Assembly: GCF_029227915.1 (NCBI RefSeq)
Contig: NC_079875.1
Coordinates: forward strand, 30,088,501 to 30,152,500
DNA: 64,000 nt
Direction: 5' to 3'
DNA from: Hydractinia symbiolongicarpus
Lineage: Eukaryota > Cnidaria > Hydrozoa > Anthoathecata > Hydractiniidae
Shown: positions 9,957 to 20,800 of the stretch, piece by piece
Numbering within the stretch: position 1 is the first letter of the stretch
Layout: each line of letters begins with the position of its first letter
Position numbers and translations under genes: made by a program
Notes under the pieces: model-generated
Told to the model about the DNA's origin: nothing
The model's database searches: none
Seen by the model: only the letters and a program-made list of their open reading frames with translations

Positions 9957-10432
9957 ACGACGTTGATTAGACGTTGTTAGACGTTTTTTCAACGTTGAAA
10001 AGACGTTGCGAGAAGTTATTTCAATGTTTAAAAGACGTAGCGAGACGTTGTTTTAACGTTGAAGAGACGTTGCAGGACGTTGTTTCAACGTAGCTTGCGA
10101 CGTTGAAAAGACGTTGATTTTACGTTGCAAATGAAAGTTTTTTTGACGTCTTTTTCCGACGTCTATTCAACGTCGGACATCAACGTCTTTTCAACGTTGA
10201 AACAACGTCCTGCAACGTTGTTTCAACGTTGAAAAGACGTTGCGAGACGTTGTTTCAACGTTGAAAAGACGTTGCGAGACGTTGTTTCAACGTTGAAAAG
10301 ACGTTGATGTCCGACGTTGAATAGACGTCGGAAAAAGACGTCAAAAAAACTTTCATTTGCAACGTAAAATCAACGTCTTTTCAACGTCGCAAGCAACGTC
10401 TTTTCAACGTTGATTCAACGTTGAAGTGCCCA
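9957..10432. repeat. large palindrome made of AACGTT/GACGTTG units
   Basis: Dozens of CAACGTTGAAAAGACGTTG-like units are arranged in both orientations. Positions 10093-10209 and 10278-10394 are a 117-bp inverted repeat identical at every base that I compared, around a 68-bp centre made of the same units. The right edge ends in CCCACTGGGTT; the left edge fades without a matching end. This is the structure of a foldback or MITE-type element whose termini consist of repeated units. Confidence 0.85.
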
Positions 10433-10960
10433 CTGGGTTATAATGATGATGTAATCAACTTTCCGAAAGTTAATATTGGTCAGATTTTTTCGTATATTCT
10501 TCCAATCAAAGCTTTCGAAACAGAATATATCGGACATTATAAAGTTGGAAAAGCTTACTCTTTTTGTAAATCTGGCTCGGTTGATAAAGTTTACATTGGT
10601 GACATAAGTTCGAGAAAAGTAGTTGAATGTGCTGTTACCCTATCTCAACGTATTAACGAGAATAAACATAAACTATGGATTTTATTTGATGACAATAGTG
10701 ACATTTTGTCGTCATTTTGCACATGTACAGCAGGCTATAGTAGTTGTTGCAATCATGTTGTGGATACTTTGTATAAAATGGAATTTGCGAATGCTAAGGG
10801 TTTGTCAGATCCCACATGTACTGAAAGCCTGTGCTACTGGAATAGTGTTTCTAAGCAAATAAAACCAATGAAAGTATGTCACATGAATACTGTTGAGCAC
10901 AATCAGAAAAAGCAACAAAAGCAAAGAACGATTAACTACAGTGACAAAATTTTTTTTTGA
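10421..10960 (+). pseudogene. SWIM zinc-finger protein, 5'-truncated
   Basis: The open frame contains VVECAVTLSQR...KLWILFDDNSDILSSFCTCTAGYSSCCNHVVDTLYK: the CxC...CxH arrangement of a SWIM zinc finger with the usual upstream strand region and the downstream CT...CYWN segment. SWIM domains bind DNA or proteins; in this subfamily they are followed by a YqaJ-type exonuclease, remains of which lie at 11190-11505. The apparent start codon and first ~8 residues come from the adjoining palindrome, so the N-terminus has been lost. The frame ends in a poly-T run (ATTTTTTTTTGA), consistent with a frameshift. Confidence 0.7.
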
Positions 10961-11189
10961 CTTAAGACATGAGACAGCGCATTGTAACTAAAAAAAGAAA
11001 AGAAAACTTCATGGAGAAAATTAGAAGGACATTACCCAATCCAATGCAGTAATTAATACTTGTTTTTTGCCTCCCATTGATATGGATGTTCCGTTTCCCC
11101 TGGATGTAATTAGCACAGCAGGTCCTTTTCAGGTTGCCTGCAGCCAGTAATAGTGTATTATTGGAAGAATTTAACTCATCGTTATCATT

Positions 11190-11505
11190 CAATGATAGCC
11201 AGCTAACAAAGTTAGAGAAAAGTAGCAGGAACAAGTCCTCGTCTAATTCTTGGTAGGCACAACAAAAAGTTGTATTACTGCTTTAAAATTTCACAATGTA
11301 TACCAAAAAGTGCAAACTTCTTTATAAATGCAGAGAGAAAGAAGAAAATGTTGTGTTACCCCATTAATTTTGGGATTTGTTTAGGCAAAAGAAAGAACTA
11401 ATGTTTCAGTACTCACATTGGGTAGAAATAACGAAGCTAAAGCTGCAGAGGCATTTATAAGAGCTAAATCAAATATGATAAGAATCGTACCAAGATTAAA
11501 AACTT
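11190..11505 (+). pseudogene. decayed YqaJ-type exonuclease part
   Basis: Two weak blocks in broken frames: SRNKSSSNSW followed after a stop by a stretch ending NFTMY, which matches the start of YqaJ domains in SWIM-YqaJ proteins, and VLTLGRNNEAKAAEAFIRAK at 11425-11484, matching the G.enE..A block near the active site. Stops lie between them. It sits directly downstream of the SWIM part, as expected for one gene. Confidence 0.45.
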
Positions 11506-11980
11506 GATAGCATTTGGAACAGACGATAAGAAAAATTTATACGATATATTCATTGCAATGTTACGTTCAATTCCGCAAAGCACTTGTTATCAAACATCCA
11601 AATGAGGGACAACGTGCTGAAAAAGTTTTCAACCTGGGTATCGACAGTACGCCTTATATTGATGAAATATTTGGAAAGAAAGTGGGTTGGACAAAGATAA
11701 AGGGTTTGATGGATTGCTTAAACAAACAGGAATTTGACGAAACATTTAAAAAACTATGCAGGAAATCGTAGACGTGGAGTTTATTGAATACATGAATCAG
11801 TATAAAAAAACATAAATGGACATCTATGCTGGCTTCCACCAGGACAGCGTGTGGTTTAGGTAATCAACCAACACATTCACAGAAAATAACATCAAATCAA
11901 TTAATTCTATGGTCAAGAGAAGCAAAGGAATTGGCAAGTAACTTTGAAAGAGATCATCAAATTGATCCAAGACGAGGTGA
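11505..11980 (+). pseudogene. MULE-like transposase remnant
   Basis: The frame at 11506 reads IAFGTDDKKNLYDIF, like the FGTDGE..L..AF block of MULE-type transposase relatives. After a frame change, the open frame 11514-11771 reads LQCYVQFRK...YIDEIFGKKVG...GLMDCLNKQEFDETFKKL, matching the next blocks of that family, and a third frame continues with ENNIKSINSMVKR (the N.iES.N...K region). The order is right but the sequence is interrupted by several stops and frame changes. Confidence 0.5.
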
Positions 11981-12330
11981 ATAAATAAGATGAAAAGTTA
12001 AACTTGATCTCTTTAGGAAAGGTGTGTCAATTCTGTATAATTAGGTGGTTTAGAATTTAATGGAATCGAAAAAACTTAAAGCTAGGATGAAACGTAAAAA
12101 TTTCATGGTTGATATAGGACACAACGATCAATTATTGTAACGTTCCTTGTCAGAACATTTAATTAAATGGTTGTAGGACCTGTAGACGGTTTTGGTGCAT
12201 AATTATATTGCGTTTTTTTTACAGGTGACTGGAGGATTGGCGAAAACTAGAGAGATATGTCAACTGCACACCGAATCGCAGCAGTCCACAAATTTAACAA
12301 ATTTGTCATGAGTGATGAAACTTTCTTTTT
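11981..12330. other. spacer without recognised features
   Basis: Short AT-rich stretch between the MULE-like remnant and the LINE pieces; nothing identified. Confidence 0.4.
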
Positions 12331-12336
12331 CAACTC

Positions 12337-12561
12337 ATGTATTTCCATCCATTTCTATTAATTAAAAGCAGCCACTGTCACAACACCAGATCATCCACAA
12401 ATAATATGTTAGTTTCTCATCGAAGTGGTGCAGCAATTTTTAATAGAACATTGTTATATTCATCTCTAAAGCTTTGGAATAGTTTGCCAGATGATATCAG
12501 AAAATTAGATAGTCTCCTTCAATTCAAGGTTGCAGTTGACAGGCGTCATAACTTTAAATAA
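12337..12561 (+). pseudogene. C-terminal tail of a non-LTR retrotransposon ORF2
   Basis: HNTRSST...RSGAAIFNRTLLYSSLKLWNSLPDDIRKLDSLLQFK is the standard ending of reverse transcriptases of CR1/Jockey-like LINEs (HnTR, then LWNsLP..iR....l..FK). The polymerase domain that should precede it is missing. The piece lies upstream of a LINE endonuclease fragment, the reverse of normal order. Confidence 0.7.
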
Positions 12562-12649
12562 TAATTTCTATAATTTTTACATACCTGATAAAATATTTTA
12601 ATCTTTCTTTTTTAACACAATTAAATCATCCTGATGTATAATAATAAAA

Positions 12650-13190
12650 GTGTCCCCCACCTCCCTTCGTTCACAAGTTGCTCATCAATCTCTGAACCTT
12701 ATGGGTACTCATTTACTCCTCCCTAGTATCTCTCTTTCCACCAGAGTGACCGTAACATCTGAAACATTAATAGATAACATCTTCATATCTCCATCCTATT
12801 GTGAAGCCTCTTCAGGATATCTAACTATAGGTATTTCTGATCAACTGCTACAATTCTTAATTTTGAATTCCTTTCTCCATGAAAAGAGTGAAACTAAAGA
12901 ATTGATTGTGATATAACAAAACAGCAAGCTGTAATGATGGAACTAGTCTACTGACTCTTTTGTTTTTGAATTGTAGAGGTTACACCCTCTAGAGATCTAT
13001 ACTCAATCGAGACTGGAACTCCTTCGACTGTGAACATTTTATATTAGATATTTTATCCTATGATTGGGATAAGGAATTTAAACTAGAAGAAAAAGACCCA
13101 AATGTATCTTTTAACATTTTTTATGAAAAACTAAACCTTCTTGTGGATCAAGATGCTCCCATGAGAAAACTGTCAAATTTACAAGATCCT
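12650..13190 (+). pseudogene. LINE endonuclease C-terminus and linker, interrupted by an insertion
   Basis: 12650-12916 encodes STRVTVTSETLIDNIFISP...SGYLTIGISDQL, the end of an APE-type LINE endonuclease (TR...TLIDNIF...SG.l...iSDH). From about 13000 a further frame reads NRDWNSFDCEHFILDIL followed by DPNVSFNIFYEKLNLLVDQDAP, the linker normally found right after the endonuclease. About 85-105 bp between them (12897-13003) belong to an inverted repeat with a partner at 17701-17808, so they are probably an insertion. The reverse transcriptase palm is absent. Confidence 0.65.
12897..13003 (+). repeat. left member of a 107-bp inverted repeat pair
   Basis: Its reverse complement matches 17701-17808 over about 107 bp with a few mismatches and one A-run length difference, including the TAGAGGTTACACCCTCTA near-palindrome. 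Partner 4.7 kb away. Confidence 0.8.
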
Positions 13191-13765
13191 TAAGCCAGCC
13201 CGACCAGTCTGATGCAATAGTGAAAGGGGCAACGAAGGACAGACGAGTTAATAATATTGGCCTCTTTAATTCTATATCGAAAAGAAATAACAAGACATTA
13301 CTGGCGCAATATTTTAGCAACCGTTTTGCTACACGATTATGTCTATTGTCAACAATTTTACGAAGCTAACAAAAGCGCTAACAATACTATTAGTCTCAAA
13401 GCGGGTTTACATTAATTGCAATTGCATGAACTTCTTGTCTTTTCATGTTGGAGTATTTAGCCCATCCATAGAATCTGTTACGGCGTCCTTATGGTTTAGA
13501 GACATCTGCGACAGCCCGACTTTACTATTTATCATCAAAACGTTTGAAGTTGCTGTGTTTCATATTTTTTATCAATATCACTGATAAGGAACATAATTAT
13601 TAGTGGTCCCCAAGACACCTGGACAAAAGTCGTTCTGTTATTACTTTTTAGTTAACTTTTATCGTAATTTTTAGAATGATTGGATCTAAAAGATACAAAG
13701 GAAAAATCTATAAATTATCAATAGAACATAATCAAACAATGATGCCATGAGACATGGCGATAAAT
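13191..13765. other. spacer before the TIR element
   Basis: No recognised coding. The 81-aa open frame at 13339-13584 shows no family features and is probably chance. Confidence 0.4.
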
Positions 13766-13884
13766 AGTCAGGGTAAACACTTAATTAGGCGATGGTAGGC
13801 TAATTAGGGCATACCACCTATTTAGGCGAGTCATTGTAGCTTAGTTAGACCGTATGTAACCTAGTTAAGACATTACAATTTTTA

Positions 13885-14325
13885 ATGGCTTTTCACACAT
13901 TCCTAAGAAAAAATCGCAAAAAATATTTGTTCAGAATGGATAGTCTACGCGACCACGATTCCAAAATTGTCACTCGTGCCTCGATATGTTCGCGCAACTT
14001 AGAATTATGTTATATTGAAATATATAACCTAATTAGGTTAAGTGTCGCCTATTTAGGTGCCGGTAGTAAAATACGCAATAATTTAATGAAGATACTCTTT
14101 CGCAAAATGCAAAAAAGAAATATTTTTTTTAAGATGGACGTAGTAACAATTACTGAGAGTAACATAAAATGTTATCATCGTTTTAGAATACAACCGCAGC
14201 CAAGAATCAAAATTATGGTAAAAAGAGAGATTGGAAATAAGCATGACACGAATGCAATGGTTGTGACTATGCCGTTGCTTATCCATGTTGAATCTAAGTC
14301 TTCTTGCTCATTATACGTAATTTGA
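13885..14325 (+). CDS. HIRAN-like domain fragment inside the TIR element
   Basis: Open for 146 codons. The informative part is CYHRFRIQPQPRIKIMVKREIGNKHDTNAMVVTMP, with the v.l.rE..N..D..A..V pattern of HIRAN domains, which bind DNA ends or replication-fork structures in known proteins. The first ~95 residues run through AT-rich subterminal sequence and have no recognisable features, so the true start is doubtful. The end runs into the left arm of a 33-bp hairpin. Whether it is expressed is unknown. Confidence 0.4.
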   Translation: MAFHTFLRKNRKKYLFRMDSLRDHDSKIVTRASICSRNLELCYIEIYNLIRLSVAYLGAGSKIRNNLMKILFRKMQKRNIFFKMDVVTITESNIKCYHRFRIQPQPRIKIMVKREIGNKHDTNAMVVTMPLLIHVESKSSCSLYVI

Positions 14326-14725
14326 CACAATTGGCACATGTTTTCATCCACCTCTCTAGGTCCACCCTAGAGAGGTGGATGAAAACATGTGCCAATTGCT
14401 CGTGTTTTACAGAAGGTGATAAAGATTCCAGCAGTGTATTCATTATCTGGTTTTCATTCATTATTGGGCAGAAAATTTCAGTACTTTCCAAATTTTCAGA
14501 TTGGTTGCATCCTTGCTGTGTTTCAACTGGTAATGGTGTAGATTGAAATGGTAATGGTGTATTTTGAAGTGGTAAATGTTGTTGTTTGAAATCAATCCCA
14601 CTGAATATCGATGACGAAGAAGATGATGCGGGTGACAAAATTGGTGGAGAAAGAGATGATGTTAGTGGTATCTGAACATCAGCAGAAGCAGCTGTGGCAA
14701 TTGGCAAAACAGGAATATATAACAT
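14294..14725 (-). CDS. hypothetical Ser/Pro/Gln-rich protein segment inside the TIR element
   Basis: 143-codon frame, low-complexity in the first half (SSLSPPILSPASSSSSS, then QNTPLPFQSTPLP), then ESLSPSVKHEQLAHVFIHLSRVDLERWMKTCANC. It reads through both arms of the hairpin at 14328-14398, so its last ~35 residues are partly encoded by an inverted duplication. It is out of frame with the next upstream minus-strand frame (14748-14993), so an original longer protein has probably been broken. Family unknown. Confidence 0.35.
   Translation of the reverse strand: MLYIPVLPIATAASADVQIPLTSSLSPPILSPASSSSSSIFSGIDFKQQHLPLQNTPLPFQSTPLPVETQQGCNQSENLESTEIFCPIMNENQIMNTLLESLSPSVKHEQLAHVFIHLSRVDLERWMKTCANCVKLRIMSKKT
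14328..14398. repeat. perfect 33-bp hairpin with 5-nt loop
   Basis: Arms 14328-14360 and 14366-14398 are exact reverse complements (CAATTGGCACATG at the outside, CCTCTCTAGG at the loop), loop TCCAC. It lies inside coding frames on both strands, so the same peptide motif (LAHVFIHLSR) is encoded in both directions. Confidence 0.95.
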
Positions 14726-14747
14726 GCTAAACCACTTATGCTTGACA

Positions 14748-15060
14748 TTAACTCCTTTGAAGTTGCATTATTTTTTCTGATGAAGTACTCTGACATGTAA
14801 TCATTTCCAGATAGCAGTCATCTCCAGTGGTCAACTTTAAATCGTGCATTGACTTTGTAAACCCAGATTTTCTCTTATATCGAGCATGACTTCTTACACT
14901 ATTATCTTCTCTAAAGTATTGAGCTCTCACTCGTTTTTTGTCCTTCTGTAGGTTGTTTTTTAACGTTTCTTTTTGACTCACCTGTTGTAACAACTTTTAA
15001 ATCTTTATCGAACACTGCCACGTTTTCGTCCGCCATATTTATTATTCCCTGCTGCGTGAA
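14748..15060 (-). pseudogene. basic N-terminal segment inside the TIR element, frameshifted
   Basis: An ATG at about 15040 begins MADENVAVFDKDLK; after a frame change the frame 14993-14748 continues with KDKKRVRAQYF...RYKRKSGFTKSMHDLKLTTGDD. The RYKRKSGF..S.h.L...TG segment recalls small basic domains that I associate with cnidarian transposon-borne proteins and, more loosely, MADS-type KRK.G..KK helices. The function is not inferable. Confidence 0.3.
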
Positions 15061-15321
15061 TGGCTGAAATCCATTATTGAAAACAACAAATAGGGCCACA
15101 CGAGGTTTGGGCCTTAAGTTACCAATGCGCTGTGCAAATAAGACAATATTTTGTCAAAATTGTAGTGCGAAACGCAATAATTTCGACGTATTTACAACAA
15201 AGTTTTCGTTGGCCTAGTTAGGCTATGGGTGGCCTAATTAAACTACATCACGTCGCCTAACTAAACAACTCGCCTAATTAGGTCATGCCGCCTAATTAGG
15301 TGTTTACCCTGACTGATAGAT

Positions 15322-16320
15322 TGACATCTGTCCAACTCACTACATGTTTCTGTAACTTATGGTACAGTTTATAACGTACACAGTTCATTCTTCTCCATCT
15401 CCCTCCAGTTTGACAAGGGTGAATTAAATCCATTTACCAGATTCTGGTTCATATTGTTTAGGTAATCATCTGACACGAGTAAGGCGAGAAGGTTATTCAA
15501 CAGTTTAGGGGGATGGCACATCATTTAACTGGTTAAGTCCCGTATGACTGGGCGACTTAGTTGGGTCAGGGGTTGATGGCACAAAAGGTACAAGCTGGAT
15601 CCTTTGGTGAGAATCGACGAAGGTGTTTGCAGTTGCATCTTGTAAGTCTGCCAGAGCCATCGACTTTCAGGGTGTAGCTTTCAAAACCATGGATTTCAAC
15701 CCCCGTGCCGGAGCGGTTCCAACGTTTCGGGTAGTGGCCTGCCTGGTTTTGGATGAAACAACGATCACCAAGTTGAAGGGATGGAAGGCTGTGGCTTTTG
15801 GTATCAAGCTTTTTGATTCAGTGAAAGAATCGTTTTCTGATTGCTAAATCTTTCTGTGCCCACGCATCATGCCATAGTGGACGAATGTGATGGTTATCGT
15901 ACTTGACCAGACGCCTCGCGAATGCAAAGGCATCTCTGATCAGGGTCAGGTGTGTTTCTCATTTGCATCATTGCACATAGGAATTTGTCAGTATTCCGAG
16001 GGACCTGTGTTGGCACGAAGAAGGGTCATGGGGGAGGAAAATGTAAATCAGTTTACCGTAAATACCCAGAGTGAACTCTTCTCTGGTAACTTATAAAATG
16101 CTTAGCAAGGGGGTTTGGTTTTAGCCTGTCTTTAAGTGTAACGACCCCACTTTTTACCCCAGTTCAGTAAGGTGCCCAAGTTTACTAACTTGGTCTTCAG
16201 GCTTGACAACCCTGCCGTCCTTAGTCAAAATATTCACAGGCTGGTCCTGTTGTGACAACCTCCTGCCTAAGGCTGAGTGTTGGGGCCCTGTAACACGTGC
16301 GAAGAAGGGTTTTATTTAAT
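15322..16320. other. GC-richer non-coding stretch, possible repeat remnant
   Basis: Clearly less AT-rich than its surroundings. Open frames at 15623-15847 and 15887-16096 show no family features. Around 16107-16160, GCAAGGGGGTTTGG...CTGTCTTTAAGTGTAACGACCCCA resembles the 107-bp tandem unit at 33208-33495, so this is probably an old copy of a related transposable element. Confidence 0.4.
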
Positions 16321-17700
16321 TCTTTTTTATAATAATATAATTTTGACATATACATTTTTTCTATTTGAGTTCGATCTGTAACCAGTCCGTTTGTGTTGTT
16401 CGCTCTTCTTTGTGTCGTGTTGTTTGTGATAGAAGAATTGTTTTTCTCTTTACGATTTTCATAAAAAATTCTTTTGGTCCTAGTCGGACAGTGCTCATAC
16501 TTGTAACAAGCAAAAAAGTGTTTTCAGCACCTACTTCTGGGAGCCGAATCCCAGTTTTGACAACCATCGTCCCTGTAGACAAAATACTTCAGTACAACCA
16601 GGCTAAAAAAGGAAAACGTGCAGTTTACTGTATAAGTGGATCATGACTACTGTTGGTGTTGCTGCTAAAACATTATTTTCTTAATGCATTACATATTAAA
16701 ATTTAACTAACAATCTTATTTATATTTACCTGTTCCCGCATTACCTTGCAACACAACAATTTTTGCTTCAATTCTAGTGACATTGCATACTTGTTTCTCT
16801 ACATAAAAGTTGTTCATCATGATCAACTTCTTCTTTTTTACTACTAAGTGATGATTCATTATTTTCAATGAAAAGATTAAACTTCTTAGGTTTGTTGATT
16901 GTTAACATGATATTCTTTACAGAATAAAAACCTTTATTACTCATCAGTTAGGTGTTCTACACATTATTCTGTTTTCATTGTGGGACACGTGTCTGCGATC
17001 CGTCCTAAACATAAACGACAATGTTTACCAAGTATTGAAGAAAAAAAACAAAATCCATATACCACATAATTACACAAAAATGTGAAAGTAATTCCCAAGT
17101 TTTATAGAAAAACAGTTGAATTTTAGGGGACTCAAAATACAGAAGAAAAGTTCGAATAAAATGAATTTTATTGACAAATTTTTCCATGTCACGCACCATC
17201 GCATTTTCATCGTCCCATTATTTACTGTTCACAGCAACGGTATTCGCAAAATATGAAATACGTGGTGGTAATTTTTCTGTTTCTTCATTAACATTATAGA
17301 AATGGTACATTCATATGTATGTTGCCAAAAGAATGCAATATTGAAAGCGGAAATATATCTTGTAGCAACAAGTCGTGGTTTTTCACCCAGTATGGTGTAG
17401 GTGACTAAAATTATTAAATATCTGACAATTTCATACTCATTTTTGAGTAACAAAATCTCGCAAGTATTCCCAAAGAGCCGTATATTAGCTGTTTTCAGGC
17501 CGGTCCAACAGGACTATCTTTCACAATTAGGTCTCTTCATTTTTTTCGCAGTATTTTTAATATGGTAGTAATACCTGAACGTCCATTCGGCACTATAGCA
17601 TCCCCAAGAATGTGTCAATATATGCTCTCAGATTTTGGGCGTATGCTTTCGCGCTGTGTGGCAGACGTGCATATAAAATTAAATAAAGTAACTTGCACTG
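16321..17700. other. AT-rich stretch without a supported gene
   Basis: Several 60-95-codon frames on both strands, none with recognisable content or splice-linked neighbours. Confidence 0.45.
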
Positions 17701-17808
17701 AATATAGATCTCTAGAGGGTGTAACCTCTACAATTCAAAAAAAAAAAAGAGTCAGTAGACTAGTTCCATCATTACAGCTTGATGTTTTGTTATCTCACAA
17801 TCATTAAC
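17701..17808 (-). repeat. right member of the 107-bp inverted repeat pair
   Basis: Reverse complement of 12897-13003 with a few differences, including an expanded A run at 17736-17749. Confidence 0.8.
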
Positions 17809-20800
17809 TATGTGCGTGATAGTCAGAAATATCAGCATGTTTAATAACGAATTGTTTTTAATCACATATTATCCGATTGAAGGATTATTGGACTTCATTG
17901 TCTATTTCGGCCTCTTTAAATCTATCTGCCGACTAATTTTCAGCCATACTAGTAAATGCAGATGTATTGTCCCTCGCTTTCGGCATTCAAACCGATAAAA
18001 GTACGGTTTCACATTTCTCTGTTGCATACTAGAACATGCAAAAACTGCATTGTAAATACTACTTTAATAAGCCTACAAAACCAATATTATTCAGTACACG
18101 TAATGTTATGAGTAACTGACTGTGCATTGTAAAAAAGAGTTCTTTTCCATCTTTCAGAAGTACTACCCGTCATGTATCCGCGGATTAGTTGCTCCAATAT
18201 TTGCACGATGTTTATACTTGATACAACACCATTACTGAGAACATTATTTGAATATAACCTCTATAATATATATAACCATGGCAAACCTCTCTAACAATCT
18301 TTTATCTAAAGAACACATTTTACAGAAATAGCAGTAGAAAAAACTGCAAATCATCTTTATTTTTTACAATAGTGTATATCTTTGTGTAAATTGTTTATAA
18401 ATATGTAAAGTATTACTTGAGAAAAAGTCCATTCGTAAAGACTGATTGTGATGAACAAACTGGGATAACCAAATTGATTAACAGCATTCTGATGAAGTAC
18501 ACGCATGTGCATTGAAGCATGCCTACCAGCTTTGTTTTTGTTAGACATCTATAGTATATATCAAAAGTTTGTATTCGTTTGTATGACAACACACAGAAAT
18601 AGCGATATGTTTACGAAACAAGTTTATGTGTCACAAGGCGTGGCTACTCATTCGTAAGAAAGATTCACTTAACATTTTGCTACTTCAACTGTGTGTGGTG
18701 GCCTAAAAAGATTTTACAACTCACAGCGCCTGGATAGGAAGCCACGCACATAACCAAAATTGTAGCCTCTGTCGCACCCACCACGCTGGAGAGCCGCTTG
18801 AGGAGAAGTCAAGTCATTTAAAAACAGATGAGTCCAACATATGAGTCATAGTTTTTTTTCCAAGTTTCTAATTCTATGAAAAATCTTGTGAAAATGCCTA
18901 AGTCTCATGGGTACGGTATAGTCAAGTCCAATGCAACAGTTATTCGAAGTCAATTATTACACGTGAGGTTGTTGTTTGAAACTGAAATTATAATGAACAT
19001 AGGAGACAAAATAATCACAGACACAACAACTAAGTGTAATTTGATCAAGAGATCCTTACACAGGTGAGGGCGATAGCTGTTGTTAATGTTTTTGAGAACT
19101 TGACTTGAAAGTTTTATTCCAAAGCAAGTTATTATTTGCTTACCCCGAGACTATATTTCATAGTGATAAAATCTTAGCATTATTTTCAACGAATAGTGAA
19201 AATGTGTGGCTAATTTTGATGGAATATACTGAAACATAAGATAACTTTAAACTCAATTTAGCCGGCAAGTTACATCGATACAATTTCAATGCTTCCCTAA
19301 AAAGCTTTTGAAAGTTAACTAAATAACTTTTGGTACAAACATTTTATATGACTTTTTGTCTTCCAATTACCGACCATTTTACTCACAGCAAAAAGGAAAC
19401 AGCCGAAACTAGGAAAAAAGATCGTTTATATCATTAACACTTTTTGCTTTTAGCGCACAATCAACTTGCCCGCTCTTCTCTAGAACTTTATTTAGGAAAT
19501 CAAAGATGTTTAAAATGCGTTTTAGTATAACAGAGCTTTTTTGAAGTCCAAGGGGTGGCCGTTTTACGTGCGTTGCGTTGGCTAGATGTAAGTAAAAACG
19601 CTTGTATGATCTGCTGTTTTCTTTCTTTTTCTAAATAACATAAAAAAGGAAAGAATATGTACATTTACTTTCTCTAAAGATACGATGCGCATGGACGTAA
19701 CCCTATCAAAAGGTTTGATTCCACTCCAAAAATGTTCTAATCATTTCCTTATTCTTGCTTAAGAAAGAGCGGGAAAGCAAATCTTGAAAGATGATGTCCG
19801 GTTCATTCTATCACATTATCTAATGTAAAAACTTTACACAGCATAAGAACTTGAATAAAGGACACTGAAAAAAGAAATTTAAAATGAATTTTAAACAAAA
19901 GATTTTAAACCTTCGCAAAGCAAACTCGTACAATAAAACTTATCGTAAAATTCCCAGAGTTACTCTTTAAATTTTCCAAACTTTCTTTTTCCAAATTTTG
20001 ACACCATGAGTAATGAATACAAGAAATAGCGGAGAAAATCAAAACTGACTTGACACTGGCTAATTTCCAAAGTGGATCGGAACCGACAATTGTGGTTTCT
20101 GGATTATGAAAGTCAAAATATTTTTTTCTTTTTTTTCTTTTTGCAAACAGGAACGAAAAAATAAAAAAATCAATAGTTGTAGATAGCCAATCAATTATTT
20201 TCTTGCGAAGTTACGCTTTGCTTCGATTTGTCATGCCCCAAGTGTAAATGTAGATAGATTTTTTAGTTTAGTTAACATAACGCGCTAATAAAATGAAGAA
20301 TTACCGTAAACCAACCTAGACAAAAACCAACATCATAAGACGCGATGGTTCACTAGGGCATCAACTTTTCCAAACCTAAACAAAAAAAAAAGACACAATC
20401 AACTTCAGAAAATTAACATATCGGCTTTGCAGCATATTGCGAAAATATTTCAGCGTATTATTGACACAATATGGTTACGTATAATAGATATTGATTGATG
20501 GCATGCAGGTGTCTAATTAATAAATATTTAAACTAAGTATCGTCACCCTACATGATAGTAAAAAAGAGATATTAAAAAAGTATATGACATATATAGAAAT
20601 GTGCTAACGTCATCATTCAATCACATGATCTGATGGCATAATGTAAATAACACAGAATTGAGGAGGAAATCAGTAAAGGGCTTCATATTTAGTCAGCGGT
20701 TGTACACTAAAAACAGAGCTCGTCGCATCACCAATGTAGTATACCTTCGCACATGAATATATTTATGATAAATGATTTTTATATTTAACGTGCTAGCTCC

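Larger units (their letters stand above)
13766..15314. mobile_element. 1549-bp DNA transposon with TIRs, captured coding pieces
   Basis: Ends are AGTCAGGGTAAACAC[CT] in inverted orientation, followed inside by several copies of CCTAATTAGG/GCCTAATTA spread over about 100 bp at both ends. Flanks GATAAAT (13759-13765) and GATAGAT (15315-15321) look like a 7-bp target duplication with one mismatch; an 8-bp duplication of hAT type is not excluded. No transposase is visible, so it is non-autonomous. It carries a plus-strand frame with a HIRAN-like segment and two or three minus-strand frames. Confidence 0.8.

Noticed and set aside
14748-14993. MADS-box domain in the minus-strand frame of the TIR element
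   Set aside because: The resemblance covers only about 25 residues and lacks the conserved basic start of MADS domains.
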